DNA of 64,000 nt, from positions 121,918,314 through 121,982,313 of the forward strand of contig CM071568.1 in assembly GCA_036426205.1 (NCBI GenBank). The letters are read 5' to 3'. The stretch comes from Ascaphus truei. Its lineage: Eukaryota; Chordata; Amphibia; Anura; Ascaphidae. Shown piece after piece: positions 11,701 to 26,200 of this stretch (the stretch's first letter is position 1; the number at the start of each line of letters is the position of its first letter). The position numbers were made by a program, and so were the translations under genes. The notes beneath the pieces were generated by a model. That model did not search any database, was not told the origin of the DNA, and was given only the letters and a program-made list of their open reading frames with translations.

Positions 11701-14700
11701 TCAACTAAGCGTTTCCTGTAACTGCTGGTCAGACTCTCACATAGTTTTTCAGGAATTTTGGCCCATTCCTCCTTGCAGAACTGTTTCAACTCCAGTGACA
11801 TTTGATGGCTTACTAGCATAGACCGCTCTGCTTCGGGTCCTGCCACAACATTTCGATGGTGTTTAGGTCTAGACTTTGACTAGGTCAGTCTAAAACGCAG
11901 AATTTCTTTTGCCGCCATTATTTTGTAGATCTGCTTGTATGTTTAGGATCATTGTCTTGCTTCATGATTCACTTTCGCTTCAGCTCATGGACGGGTGTGG
12001 CCTGACGGGTGTTCTCCTCTAGAATCTTCTGATACAATGCAGAATTCATGGTTGTGTCAATGATGGCAACGCGAACAAGTCCTAAGGCCGCACTTATAGT
12101 GCTGGCAACGTGACCGATGACGTCACCCGCGCAAGTTGCAATTTTATTTTTAGCGACGTTGCTGGCGACAAGGCCAGTGACGTCACTAAAGGGGGCGGGC
12201 CGCGCAAATTGATTGGTTTAGAGACAGTCGCATGTGGCGACTCTCAAATATAGCAAATTTACTGGCTTCCAAATTTTTTGTCTCGCCATCGCGCTTACTA
12301 TAAGCGCTTGTGACGGAGTCAATGGATTTGTTTCGGAGTGACGTCGCGGTCGGAAAGCACTAAGCGCAGCCTAAGGCCGTGCGTATAGTGCCTGCGACCA
12401 CGACGCGTGACGTCACCCCTAGCGAAAGTTGTATTTCGCGCGGGCGACCAGGCCATTGATTGGTTCAGGGGCTGTCACATGAGGCGCCAGCCCCTGAAAA
12501 ATCAAATATTCCTGGCTTAAAAAAATCGTCGCCAGCATTATAAGCGCGGACTAAGGCAGAAAAGCAGCCCCAAACCATCACACTCTGTTAGGACCAATAT
12601 GTCAGGCCAGAATCTGCACTCATGTTAAGCTTCCATTTTGTCTGGTCATAACTAGTTAAGATTCTGTAGTCAGCCTTTTGCTGAAATATAATTCCTAAAT
12701 GCACACAGTTTCTGCTAAATTACATTTCTTTTCTTCCTGCTAAGGATATTGCTAAGATACTTTTGTGTTGTCAATTTCCTGATGTTTTAGTTAGACTATA
12801 ATAGAATGGTTCTCTGCAAGAAGCAAAATAGTGTAATATAGTTGCTAAAGACTCAAGGTCTCTTTTGATAACAGACAATTAATAAGCTATGTAGTCAGAC
12901 ATTGATTGTATTGTAAAAGACACGTCCCAAAAGTCACGCCACGAATATGTCCTGCCCCTAAATCACGCCTCTAATCAAAGCTACGCCCAAGACACACCTA
13001 GGATACGCCTATGTTACACCTAGGATACGCCTATGTTACGCCTCTAACCAATATCTTCTTTTTTCTGTATAAAAGTCATTACCCTATGAGTAATAAATAG
13101 AGACAAAGGATTTGAAACCTGGCGTGCGTTACGTTTCATTTCGTTCGTCTTCCAGGCCTGATAAAGTTCATCAGAAATCGAAGATAAGTGGCAGGGCATG
13201 AAAACTTTTCCGGGGAAGTCTGCTGCAAACGGTGCAGATTGTGTCCAGTCACAAGGCTTCAGTTTTCTTTGCAGAGAATAGGTTCCTTTTGGTTCTGAGG
13301 CCAGGGGAAGGAAATAACGGATTTTCCTTCAGTTTGGCTTCAGTTTTTCTCTGCAGAGAATAGGTTCCTCTCGGTTCTGAAGCATAGGCGAGGAAATTAG
13401 ATTTCCTTCACACTCCTTCACACTCCCACCACCATGCTTAACGTTTGGGATGAGGTTCTTCTGTTTAAATGCAAAAGGTATCTCATTAAGGCTAAAAAGT
13501 TCTACCTTTTCAGTCGTCTGTCCAGAGGACATTGTTCCAGAAGTCTTGTGGATCATCTATGTGCTGCTCTTTGGTGAACTTCAGATGGGCAGCAATGCTC
13601 CTTTTTTTTTTTTTTTTTTTTTAGAGAGCAGTGGTTTCCTCCTGACTATCCTTCCATGAACACCCATTCTTGTTCAGTTTTTTTCTGATAGTTGAGTCAT
13701 GAACACTCACATTAGCCAAGGCGCGAGTGGCCTTCAGATTTTAGGATTTTATTCTGGGGATTTTTTTTTTTTTGTGACTTCCTCGATCTGCCAGTTTGGT
13801 CTTGGAGAGATTTTGGTAGGACAACCGCTCCTGGGTATAAAATGGGACGTTTGGCTGTGACCAAAATGCCGCTGGCGTTCTGCCGATGCACATTTTGCCG
13901 TGACGTCCACTCCAGCACCCGACCCAACAAGCCAAGCCAGGTCTGCTGCTCCGGCAACTGCTTGTTTAAATGTTCCGACCTGGACTGCTACACTGCCTAG
14001 ACAGGTTGCTCTGATGCGCTGTCTACGCAGGGTTGTGGTTTCACTCGGGACATTTAAACATGCCGTTGGGTGTGGCGGACCTGGCTTGTCGGGGACTGAC
14101 ATTGCAGCGAAGTGTCCTCCGGTGGCGTTTTGGTTGTGGCCGCTTATCTTAGACCACCTATCAAAATAAATTTATATATATATTTATTTTTGAGGGTTTT
14201 TGTCAGTTTTTTTTTTTTCATAACCTTAATAATTGTGATTAGCTAAGCTGCAGATCGATCCGTTCTCCTGTAATCGATTCCTTGCTTGAGTTATTTCATT
14301 CAGTAATTGCACTGCATTGTGGGCAATGTAGTCCAGCAATATTATGTGACTGGGCAGTTACTAGATACAATTGGTGCACTGCTAGAGAGAGGGCGGGGCT
14401 CAAGAGCCAGAGCTTATCAGAAGGGGAAGGGGGCTGTCACTTTGGAAATGCTTCTTACATTAGAAACGTTAAAAATGTCTTCAAAACAAAAACATTTTTA
14501 TTTTTTTTTATAAATGCTACAAGCATTTTCTCATAGTACAGAACTGATTTATTAAAAAAATAAATAAAAGCGTGTAGGATATTGCTTGAACTGCAGCTTT
14601 AACAATGAACAGCCTGCGATGCACTACATAATGCTTTTATTCTTCAATGGACACACATTTGCTTTGTCGGCTAATATGGGTAATATTTCTGTGCATTGCT

Positions 14701-17700
14701 TATAAAACTTGTTCTACCAGATATGGTTACACGCTGCTCAGGGATTTTACTGGATATGGGCACGATTTGTCCGGTGCATATAAACCACTGCTTTTATCTT
14801 CGTACGCGTATCTGTAGAGACATTCAAGCCGGCTTCAGAAATGGAGAAACTATAAAAGCTGCAGTCCCCTCAAATGTGTGTTTTTTTTTTTTTTTTTTTC
14901 GTTTTTTTTAAACCGATTTTTAAAATCTTTTTCATATGTCTGACCATTTTGGCCTCCTTCATTTACAATGAGAACTCTTAAGTGGGTGTGTGATTTGCCT
15001 TTTAAAATATAACAACCCTTACATTAAGTTGTGCATGTTTTTTTTTTTTTTTTTTTTTTTTTTGGTGGCTTCTCTTCTCCTCCCCCCCTCCCCCCATTAT
15101 AATTCTTGTTTATGCACGTGTAATTTGGACCTTTGTCATTTCTGTTGGCTCCTCCTTTTTTTTTGTTATTTGGTGTCACTGAGGAGAATTATACCCTCCC
15201 CTACCACACGTGAGGTGTTTCTCTATTCTCTGATATGGAAGTGTGTGCATAATTCTAGTGGCATCAAAGAGGTGAAGGAGACAGATGATTGAAAATCAGA
15301 CTGCTTGTTTGAGTCCCTGCTGGAAAGGAAAAGCGTAAAAACAAACCATTAAGGATGAATACATTTGTTTAAGCCAGGAATTGTAATGCTTTGCATGCCT
15401 CTGTGGCAAAGAATGGGTTAACTGTGCAATCCTGTCTGTCCTGCCAGAAAAGAGTGTCTGTTATCCCTAAACAAATCTATATCACAAACTTTCTGGCTGC
15501 TTTCTTTCTTTTAAACGTAAGATGAATAGGGAAGTGTTTTGAAGTGTATTCCTTACCTTATCCCACGGAGTCCTTATCAGAGAACCAATACAGTGGTTGG
15601 GAGGTGTGACTCTGGCTGTACAAGTAGGGTGTCCGGTTTTCACCCAGACAGGCGGTAATTCCGTTGCCTGTCTGGTATAAAATCGGAGGTAATACCGGAC
15701 ACATGTGTCGGGTATTACCATTTTTGCGTTGGCGGAGGGCAGCGCGAGGGCAGGCAGTGCAAAGAGAAGTACTGAGACTGGGAGCGGGCAGGAGCACTCG
15801 TGGGTGTGTGTGTGTGTGTCTGTGTGCAGCCTGTCTCTGATTGGAGGAGCGGAGAGCCAATCAGAGGACAGCTGGGGCGGAGTCCACACCCCGGCGGCCC
15901 AGAGACGTCTGTGTCCTTCCTGGCAATAAGGTAAGGACACAGATTGGGGGATGGGGGAGCAAGGGTGAGATAGGGGGGGAGCTACAGGGTGAGATGGTGA
16001 GAGGATGGGGGGGGCAGGGTGATATGGTGACAGGATGGGGGGCAGGGTGAGGTGATGGGAGGGGGCAGGGTGAAAGGATGGGGGGCAGGGTGAGAAGATG
16101 ATGGGGCAATAAGATGATAATGGGGGGGGGGAATAAGATGGTGATGTGGGCCTGCCTTGGGAGATGAGATCATGATGATGGGGGATATTTTAAATGTATT
16201 GGGGAGGTTGGGGTATAGTTTAAATGTATTGGGGAGGTAGGGGTATATTTTAAATGTAGTGGGTAGGTGGGGGTACATTTTTTAAATGTAGGTTATATTT
16301 TAAATGTACTGGGGAGGTGGGGTTATATTTTAAATGTACTGGGGAGGTGGGGTTATATTTTATGTATTTGGGGAGGTGGGTTTTTTTTTTAAATGTGTTT
16401 GGGGAGGCGTGGGTGTCCAGTATTTTTGGACAAGCCACCTGGCAACCTTATGTCCAAGCACTGGCGGATCACACAGTGACATTGCACAAAAGGAAATGAA
16501 ACCCCTCCCAAGTTTAACCTTAAAAAAAAAAACATTCCTTCTAGGTGTCAGATTGGGGCCCCGGGCCTGCACAACTCCAGTCCTCGAGGGCCGCAAACAG
16601 GCCAGGTTTTCAGGATATCCCTATTTCAGCACAGCTGTCTTAATTGAGCCAGCTGTGCTGAAGTAGGGATATCCTGAAAACCTGGCCTGTTTGCGGCCCT
16701 CGAGGACTGGAGTTGTGCAGGTCTGGATTAGGGTAATAAAAGCATCCCTCGCCCAGTTGTGTAACCCCATAAACCGATCAGTGGAATTAGTTAACGTTGG
16801 TCCTAGGAGGGGTGGCCCTTTCTTAAGAGCGCCATCTGGTAAGCGGTTTACAATGTTTTTTTTTGTTTTTTTTAATGTATATCATTTCACTTATCTTAGG
16901 GAGATGGTTTCACTTGAAACCTTGCTTTAAATCTTGCACTAAATCTTCTTCCCCCCCTGTGTTTTTTTTGTTTTTTTGCAGTGGTGTTTTAGTGAGGTTA
17001 TCGAGCTGTAACCATCCTGTGGTTATGAAGGGCTTGTGTGCAGAATGCGGTCAGGACTTGACACAGTAAGTCATTTTTCCCCTCATTTTATATATTGGTC
17101 TGTTTCTAACTTGTGACTACTTTCTCTTAAATGGAGGTTGCACTGTAAAATATTTGTAGACGATCATACTAATTACAGCTGTCATGAGCTGTAAAAGGTA
17201 GTCATGCAAAACAAATCTGTACATTAGGGCTGCGATCTCTGCTTTGAGGGGGGTTTGGGGCTCGCCCGTATATCAGTTTTTTTTTTTTTTTTTTTTTAAA
17301 TGGACTTTTATGTGGCATAACACTAGGCTGAGTTTAGCTCTTTCATTGCCAGAAGGATCTGTAATAGATAATAAAACGAAGAAGCCCTCTGACTTTTTAC
17401 GCTCTAAAATGCAATGAGGAACCAAGGCTTGTGAGATGATAGAGCTTCACTTTGTCCTCTATTCATATGCAGTGAAGTTTTATGGCTACACAAAAACGAT
17501 TAAAATGTATAAAATATGATCACATGCGTTATTTTTTTCTACGTTGTGTGTGCCAGCACCCAATTCTTTCTACTGCATGTAATTCCACCCCGCCCACTCC
17601 CCTTTCCCTGTGCTTGACACATACTCTCTCCTCCTGCCCACAGCACACCTGCAACTCTCCCACCTTTTATTCCCTCTGCCCCCCATCTCGCCCTGCATAG

Positions 17701-20700
17701 ATTCTCCCCTTACCCTATTATGCATTCCCACCCCTGACCCAAACAAATCTCCTGATGCCAGCCATGTGCACTATAGTTTCAGCCATGCTAGTTTAAAATT
17801 GCCACGTGAAGAACCTCGGTGTCATGTCAGCCAAGTGTGGTGTTGCTGACTGGGAACAGTGTACGGTCAGATCACACATTGGGCATGAACAATGTTCTCC
17901 AGCCAGGCCGCTCTTTTAATGACCTCTTCAACACAGACACTGGGGAGACACCAGTTAATGTATCAGGGCAAAAACAAAAGCTCCAGATGTATCAAAGAAA
18001 AAATATATATTGATTTTAGTTAGATTATTTTTCCGTTTGATACATACAGTATTTGACAATTTTTTTTATTCTTTTGCCTTAGAATTGCACCACCTTGATT
18101 ATATAGATACTATAGAGCAGGCGTTCTAGTACAGAGGCAGGGTGCAGCCAATAGGACCCCATATTACCTAGCTTGTACAGCTGGGAACATATTCCGTCTT
18201 GAATTCGTCTTAGGCAGACCGTGAACGTTTTCTCATTTCATTCTTCGTTATATAGTGCGCGCGCCTGTACGAACGCGCATGCACGTGACGCACACTTTTT
18301 GTGTGTATGCTGTGAGTGACTGGGTTGGAAGGTAATGTGTGAGTGTATGTGTGTATAGATTGTGAGTTAAAAATGTATTAAATATTATTTAAGAAAAAAT
18401 ACATGTTATTATTTTTATTGTGCAGCTTTGACACACAGACACACACACATAACAGCGGCGGGAAATCATCATTTTCCCCATCTTCTCCCTCGTCGCCCGG
18501 CTCCATGCTCACTGCCGTGCGTGTGCGCGGCCCTATTAGAGAAAGGCTGACTAACCACAGCCAATTATAAGTGCCGCACGCACGGCGGAGCGCACGCGGC
18601 CACCATATAACAGCCCTGACTTGGAAGACTGTTTTCTTACTGTCATAAATCAAGTATGTGTATGTCTACAAAAAAAAATGAAACCACACTTTCAGAACAT
18701 ATCGATTTTTAAACCAAAGTTCAAATGAAGTATAACACACATTTTATAAGACCATCAAACGTCCTTTTTTGCATTAAATGAAATAAACAATCCTGAGAAC
18801 TGCTAAATGCACCAACGTTTACGTAAGATAATTGAAGAGTAAATGCAGCTGTTCAGCCTAAAGCATTTTCACAATTAAATTACTGAGTAGCCAATTACTG
18901 CCACGAAAATGGCCCATTAGGTATAAAGCTTTTGGCATATTAACATTTCCTTATCCCTTTGAGAACATTTTACAAAGCTTATTTGCCATCCGATAAGATG
19001 CTGATTGTGCCACATATGTCTCTTGCATAAATAGTGTTCTTTCTTAAATTTACACCCACCTTAATAAAAGTATGCTTGCATTGTGCCTTAAATGTTAAGA
19101 GCTCTGCTTCAGTGTCTAAAGTTGGCATCCTCTTTCGAGGGGGTGGGGAGGGAGATAATTAACACACAGATGCCCAGCAAGCTCTCAGAAAGCCCCCCAA
19201 AATTACCACTATATATGTATGTATGTGTCAAAAGGAGTGCTACTGGGCGTGGCTAATTGTATAAAACAAGAAACAAAGTCCAGAACAACATCCAATGTGA
19301 CAAAAATACACAGTGAAATACCTATATATATCTCTTGAAAAAAGGGTAATTTAGTTAACCCTTTGTCCAAAGCGTATAAGCCTGCGAGCCACTTTCAAGG
19401 CATGACCATAATATCGCAGGTCCTAACACTAACTGATTAAAATCCTTATTTACCTCCTATAATTAGAGGAAGGATGGTCCTGGCATTGAACCTGTCACAA
19501 CCAGCGGCATGAAAAGAAAACCTGCTTACTTGGACAGTGGGGAGGGGCGAGCTTTAAACCCTGAGTGGGAGGAGCCACTAACCTATAAAACACCTGAGAC
19601 CAGCTGGATAAAGTTAACAAACACACAGATACCTGCAAGCTCTCAGAAACTGGAGATAATTCATCTGGTATCTCCTCTTTAGATCATACTCCTTACGCAA
19701 GACAAGCAACATATTGGAAAGCTGTCCTTTCAGTAACTAATAAAACGTGTTTTTTTTTTTTTTTAAACACTTAAAACGTTTTCTTTCATTCTCTCTGCCT
19801 TAATATGGTGAAATATGGCACCGACCATGCTCTATACATAATCAACTTGTAGGGACTGTGCCAACGTATCATGTTGCAGGCTTTTTTTGCAGCGAAAGAG
19901 TTAATGAACTATAAACTCCTCAGTCACACCTCTATAAGTGAGGGAATACATGGTGCCAATTTAAACAAATCTATAGACTTGGAATCATTTTGATTTTACT
20001 AGATGCTGTTATTGCAGAATGTAAAGCTAGTAGGCCTAAATACAATTTCCATTTTTCTTTTGTTGCAAGCTAAAAGATGTTGACCAAATATACACAACTG
20101 TGTCTTAATGCTATTCATACAGATGTATTCTGATTTATGTTCCCCAGATCCACGGGTAAAAAAAAAAAAACTTGATCTGCTGTGCTTTAGTCTACAACCC
20201 AAAGGGAACTGGGGGGCCTACATCTGTATATGTTTAATACTTGGAGGACACCAGCTTTTTGAATGCTTGGTTAATCACCCTGGAGATACTTTGCATGCAC
20301 CATATACAGATCTATAAACATGGAAGCAATACAGGAATGATGAGAATCCAAAGCCTACACATCTTAGCCCTATATAATCTGTCAAGTGTGCAGACACATC
20401 CATTATTGTGGGCATGTACACTTGAGATACGTATCTCTTATTTCCCCAAGCTGGTCACAGTAACGTTGATCCTGCTGCAGTGCCTCGGCAAAATCTACCA
20501 ATATTTAACCATAACCTGCTTTCAACTTTAAGTGTTAAAGTGACCTTTATTTGTAATGCACCACAGGACTGTAAAAGTTAATCAACTCTGGCCACTCTAG
20601 TACTGAGAAATTTGTATTGTATATTGCAACATACAAATGTTGCATTCTTCTCCCGGATAACACAACATATTCCACTAGAATTCAGAATATTGCAGCGTTT

Positions 20701-23244
20701 ATACTGCTTCAACACAGCCGTCCATAGGAATCAATGGCTGTGTTGAAGCAGTATATCACTGTTCCAACATCACACTAGGGAGAACAATGAAGTCTGCTAC
20801 ATCTGTGCAGTCACCTTACTTGTGCATCAGGTGCTTTGTCCCTTACTAAACTTTTCATTTGTTCAGGTTACAAAGCAAGAATGGAAAGCAGCAGGTGCCA
20901 TTATCTACAGCCACCGTTTCAATGGTGCACAGTGTCCCAGAACTCATGGTTAGCTCAGAGGTAAGTATTCCTGTGTAGAATTTAATATTTGGTCTAGACC
21001 TGTCAAGAAAGATATATATATATATTCCTTCATGTCAGACATAGGATCACAACCATAAATTGAAATAAAGGTGTATTTTATTGGTGTACTTAATATTATC
21101 TGCAAAATAGAAATTGCATGCTTACATTGGCTGTAGTGGTCTATGTTTTTAAAAATCTGTGTCCTATTTGTTGTTTTGTGATACAGAAAGTTGTGTTTCT
21201 TACTCGGTTGTGCTGTCTGGCACTAGTGTTTGGGATTTGCTGGTCCTGGGGTGAATCTCTACACTGATTTGCTATGCTGAAATTATTTGTTAGTAAGCCC
21301 CTTGGATACAATACTGTAGTTTTTCACCAGCTCTTGCTGTTCTACAAATGTAAATACATTTCTGGTAAGAGTAGATGTCGTGGCATCGGGTAGTGTTTTT
21401 GAAATATCGCCCTAATGTATGAAGTATTTTAATGGCTCTACATAATTTGTGTAGGGTTCACAATTCATGCGTTTCCAGGGAAACCCACTCCTGATTCCAG
21501 TCTGTGGCGCTTTGTGTGCGACATTTACTATGCTCTAAATTACTTTAAACTGATGTTATAATGTTGTGCTCCTTGGAGGTTCATCCTAACGAACACCATA
21601 CCTACAGACAGGGTGGTACTTTTGACTTCTTAGTGGGTGGGCGCCCGTGAGGGGGTCAGAGGGTGTGGAGAATGGGTCCTCCTGGAACTAAAGAGTTATT
21701 TATTATCTCTGTGAATCCTTCAGGGTTCCTGAGATGCTTCGTTTTAGTATCCAGTGTTAAATCTCCCATTCGGTTAAACACTATGCGGTAGCTACCAATT
21801 CCCATAGGTCCCGAGGGCCAATAGGAAGCGACAACAAATGTTGTTGTGACTTCCTGCTAGATGACTGGAAGTGCCATCTTTGAAAATTCACGGATCTGAT
21901 TTTTTTTATTTATTTCCCCCCTCATGGTTTTTGGTGTACTTGTAAGTCTTTTTGAATGGAGCCGCTCCGAAAAAGGGTCTTCTCTGTTTCCCACCGTAAT
22001 GCGTTAATGATTGTAATAATGGCGGCTACATCTTTAACTGCAAGAATAAACCATATCCTTTTACCAGGTACATAACTAAGTGCTACAACTAGATTGTTAA
22101 GTCACACAATTACCAGTGAGGCTTTGGCATTCGCAGAAGTCACTGCATTTTTCAAATGAAAATCATAATAAAAACCACCAAAATAAAAATGAAAGAAATG
22201 TAACTATGGAAATTCACTATTATAAATTGACTTGCATAAAATTAGCTCACAGCAGGCTCTTCTGTCGATCATAGGGTGGTTGGCGTTTCTTCATTTGTCA
22301 GGCATGTGTGACAGAACACGACATTTCTTCCCCCCCAGCAGTTTAAACCCAACAAACGTCATAGCTCAGCCACCCAGTCACTCCATGCAGCACAGTGGGG
22401 AAACATTCCTAGGAGCTTATTATATATAAGCCGAGGTCAATTTATTTATTGTAATTCCCAATTGACTTTTTATTTTTATTTGACTTGGGATATATATTTC
22501 ACATGCTCATACTCATGGCGGTGGAGAAGTATGGACCAGTGAATAGAAGTAATTTTATTGATGTCATCGCTGGTTTTGTATATATCCCTGTAATTAAAAG
22601 TTAAATCTATAAATCTATGCATGCTGTCTTTTTTGCCCTTAAAGATTCTGCAGACATTGGTGTTTATTCATTAAGGTGCAATGGTGCTAACCGGGCACTA
22701 CTGAATGGAAACTCCCATTGATTTTAACTGGGAATTTCTGTGGGATAGTGCACGATCAGCAATACCACACTTTAATGAATGAACGCCATGGTCCCCCTTT
22801 TTGTGGCAATTGGCCCAGCCATTCCACCAGAAAATAATAGGTTGGCTAACAGACTGGAATCTATTTCCTGTCTCCTGAGACTGCACATCTGGGATGGTAT
22901 GTTCATGTTCTGTCCAGTTTTTCAGGAGTGTTTTTATGAAGTGACTGAAACACCTTTTTAGGGTTGTAACTATTGCAATGGATTTTCTCTTTTCCCTGTG
23001 TAGCAAGCCGAGCAGTTAGGACGTGAAGACCAACACCGACTACATCGAAACAGGAAGCTGGTCCTTATGGTCGATTTGGACCAGACGTTAATCCATACCA
23101 CAGAGCAGCACTGTCAACATATGGCTAGAAAGGTATGTTGATCGGTTTTATTTTGTTGCAATTAAAGCAGAACTAACTCTGCTCATTCTTTCTCGCATCT
23201 ATCTATCTATTTATCTCTTGTAATTAACTACATTCTTTCTCTCC

Positions 23245-23296
<52 letters not shown>

Positions 23297-26200
23297 CCTT
23301 TAAGGTCGAAACAGCTGTCTGTGGGTGGTTTTCTGGGTATGCACCTTAACCCTGGCTGTGCTCAAAGCTGTGACCATGCAGCAAGCTTAAGCCTATAGGG
23401 AACCATGTTAATGGTTTTTGAAGCAAAAAGTGGCACTGTGTGCTCATTTGCATGTCATTTCCCAGAATCCCTTGCTGTAGTGGAAGTGCTGGGTGATAAT
23501 GGTGAAAGGCGGGGTTGCAGACCTGCCTTAGACATGCAGATGAGCATACAGTTGTATTTACATTTATATATCTATATCTATATCTTATAATTAACTAATG
23601 TTGATCTTATTTTTAATCATGTAGCTTATTTATATTCTTTAATTACTCTGATTTATTTTACAATGGCATATTCCATTCACATAACAAACCAATGCCCATG
23701 GTTATCAAGATACTTACTGGGGTAGTTACCAGTGTCAAAATATAACGAGATCCACCGCTCTCCTATTATAACAACTTGGTAAATAAGATATCACAGGTGC
23801 ACAAGGGAATGATGGAATACTATATACACACATTGAGGTAGGATTGTAGAAAATCCTATCCCCACAAGAATCCCTCACAATTGCACTCATGTGATGTAAT
23901 TATTGCTAGGATAACAGTGATCCAGGCTAGTATCCTATATAACCAGTCATAGTGAGTAGAAAAAACAAAAAATCATTTATTAATATCTGCAAAATAACAC
24001 ACTGGGTGTGGAATATATACAAGGGAATTAAAATATTGGCAGTGGAGTGTGACTAAGAATAGGGGAGTACTCCTATATGTGAGGCGATAATCTTATTCCC
24101 TACATATAGGGGTTAATACTCCCTGAGTAAAGAAACTCCACCACAATTAATCACAGTACAGGGAGCTAGACTGTGCAAGTTTATCTACTGGATGATAAGT
24201 GAGGGTTAATACCCACTAAATGTAGATAATTGAGAGAGACTCCTCCTACCCTGATGAAGCGTGGATCTCACGCAAAACCGTCCGTCGGATTTTAGTGACG
24301 TCATCCTGGCGTCGGCAGTGGAGTTGTAGTGCGGTGAATAAGACGCTACACATTTGGATATCTGGTTGTATACTGCTTTATTTCATACATATTCCTGTTA
24401 TTGTGTATTTCTATTGGACGACCATCTAGAATCCTTTAAAAACAAACAAATTAGGCTGTGACACTGATAACATCACCGGTAAGTGTCTAAGCAACCAGAT
24501 TCTTGGGCTGTAAAAAAGGAGACCAGGTTGCAGGTGCGAAGACCAAATCTGGGTTTTTATGATCACACATAGGGCTGCAAAAGGGACCTTGACATAGCAG
24601 AGCACATTGTGCACTGTAATCTGTTCTTAATTTGCGGTTACGGTTGCCAGACCGCTGCAAAAGCAAGCATAGAACATGGGTGCAGGTATTACTCTAACTC
24701 TGTGCTCAGGACATACTTGGAAGAAACGAGAGGCAACTCTCAATGTATTCCTTCCTGGTAGAACATTTTATAAATTTAAATTACTGTCCGTAGCACCGTT
24801 AAACTGAACCTGCAAATTCATACTTTACCTCTGTACTAGGTCTCAAGTGGAATGACTGTAGAGCATGAGTGAAACAATGCATTTCCTACAGCTTCTAACT
24901 TGTCAGAAATGCATTGCTTCTTAATCTTTCATTTGACTATGGCAGACATTTATATGCAAACCATTTATAGTTGTCTCCCTTCTCTTTCCGTCCAGGGCAT
25001 ACTTCACTTTCAGTTAGGCAGAGGAGAGCCAATGCTGCACACGCGTCTGCGCCCTCATTGCAAAGAGTTCTTAGAGAAGATTGCCAAGATGTACGAACTG
25101 CATGTTTTCACCTTTGGTAGCAGGCTATATGCACATACTATTGCGGGTGAGTACTTCAGTTGCAATTTCGAGAGAGCTACATTAACTCACTCGTATAACC
25201 ATTAAATCGTTTTGTGATTTTTTTTTTTGATTGTCCTAATGAAGGTGGCTTATATATATATTAAAGCAGCAGAAAATGTGTTTTTGTTTATAAATAGGTG
25301 AAAAGCCGAGGATCTTCGGAGCTGAACCGCGTTAATGTCAGCTCTGGGGACCCCCTGCTCCACAAACGACTCAGTAGGAGCCGATAGCAGCTCCGGAGGT
25401 TTAAAGGTCCTGGTCATTTAGGCCAATACGAAGACGTCACAGCTTCCTATTGACTGGCGGGACATTTAAGCCGCCATTGTTCCCCACACACAGCCAGGCC
25501 GGAGCTGCTACCGGCACCCCCGACGGAGCGGAGTATCTCGAAGCAGTGGGTCCCCAGAGCAGAAAATAATAAAGTACTACTCTGGAGACCCCCTGCTTCA
25601 AACTTATTTAAAGCTGTGAGTAATTTATTTTTCACCCCCTCTTCCTATTTGGACACAGCCGCATTATAAAAAATGGCCCAAGCTTGTTGTGACAAAAGTG
25701 CAAAAGATACAATATTGTACACAACACAATTATGAATATTTCATAAATGTTACTTACATTTTGCCCAGGAAATCCTTAGAAATGCCTGAAATGCTGCTCT
25801 TGCTATACTACAGTTGAATGTATGTACAGAATAAATGAGTACTTCTGTATTAGGTGATACCTTTTGTTATTTGGACTAACAATTTGTCATAGGACAAGCT
25901 TTCGAGAGCTCTCTCTTCCTCAGGTCATCAATACTAGTTAACAAAGGAATCTATGGCTAAAACAGAGGTTTGGAAAGAAAGCAGAAAAGAACAGATTTAG
26001 ATAAGGGTGTGTGACAAATGGATGTTTGAAGAAAGTGGAAGGGTAATAAAACGGTGACAAGTAACAGCATGGGGGGAGGGAGATATTTGATAAGAACATT
26101 GGCAGAGAGGCAGGCAGGATAATTACAAACAATTGTGATAGGGTGTGAGAAACCCCATATCCACATTGTCCTTTTTGTTTTGGTGTCAGTCTTATTATTC

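Larger units (their letters stand above)
10215..13840 (-). mobile_element. Tc1-like DNA transposon, decayed and split by later insertions
   Basis: The left terminus is CAGTGACGAAAGTTTGAACC, preceded by TA at 10213. The minus strand encodes the C-terminal end of a Tc1 transposase just before a stop at about 11664 (LKQFCKEEWAKIPEKLCESL, then YRKRLVEVIAAQGRATKY). Further coding blocks lie at 11850-12080 and 13425-13840, the latter including a GCPTKISPR linker block. The copy lacks its N-terminal end and has frameshifts. The missing stretches are occupied by an L1 fragment, two MITEs and an LTR, listed separately. It is of the Tc1 type widespread in fish and amphibians. Confidence 0.88.
935..16981 (+). 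other. CTDP1: CTDP1 intron 1 (16.0 kb)
   Basis: Non-coding between exons 1 and 2, phase 2. It carries a minisatellite, several GC-rich MITEs, an L2/jockey-like LINE fragment, a nested Tc1/L1/LTR stack and a 71-bp hairpin, all listed separately. I see no recognisable element in about 2100-4000, 5450-6650, 7040-8080 or 14620-15560; these hold AT-rich unique-looking sequence, homopolymers and nothing else I can support. Confidence 0.85.
17066..23003 (+). other. CTDP1: CTDP1 introns 2 and 3
   Basis: Intron 2 is 17066-20866 and intron 3 is 20961-23003. Besides the repeats listed separately, 17100-18200, 18650-19100, 19700-20600 and 21000-21700 show only AT-rich sequence with T-runs; no coding, RNA gene or transposon can be supported there. 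Confidence 0.8.

Noticed and set aside
11664..11846. Independent small gene coding 60 residues on the minus strand
   Set aside because: It is the C-terminal remnant of the Tc1 transposase, not a separate gene.
24900..24995. N-terminal extension of exon 5
   Set aside because: The frame is open upstream but ends in a clear acceptor (CCGTCCAG) at 24995, and the upstream residues do not match FCP1.
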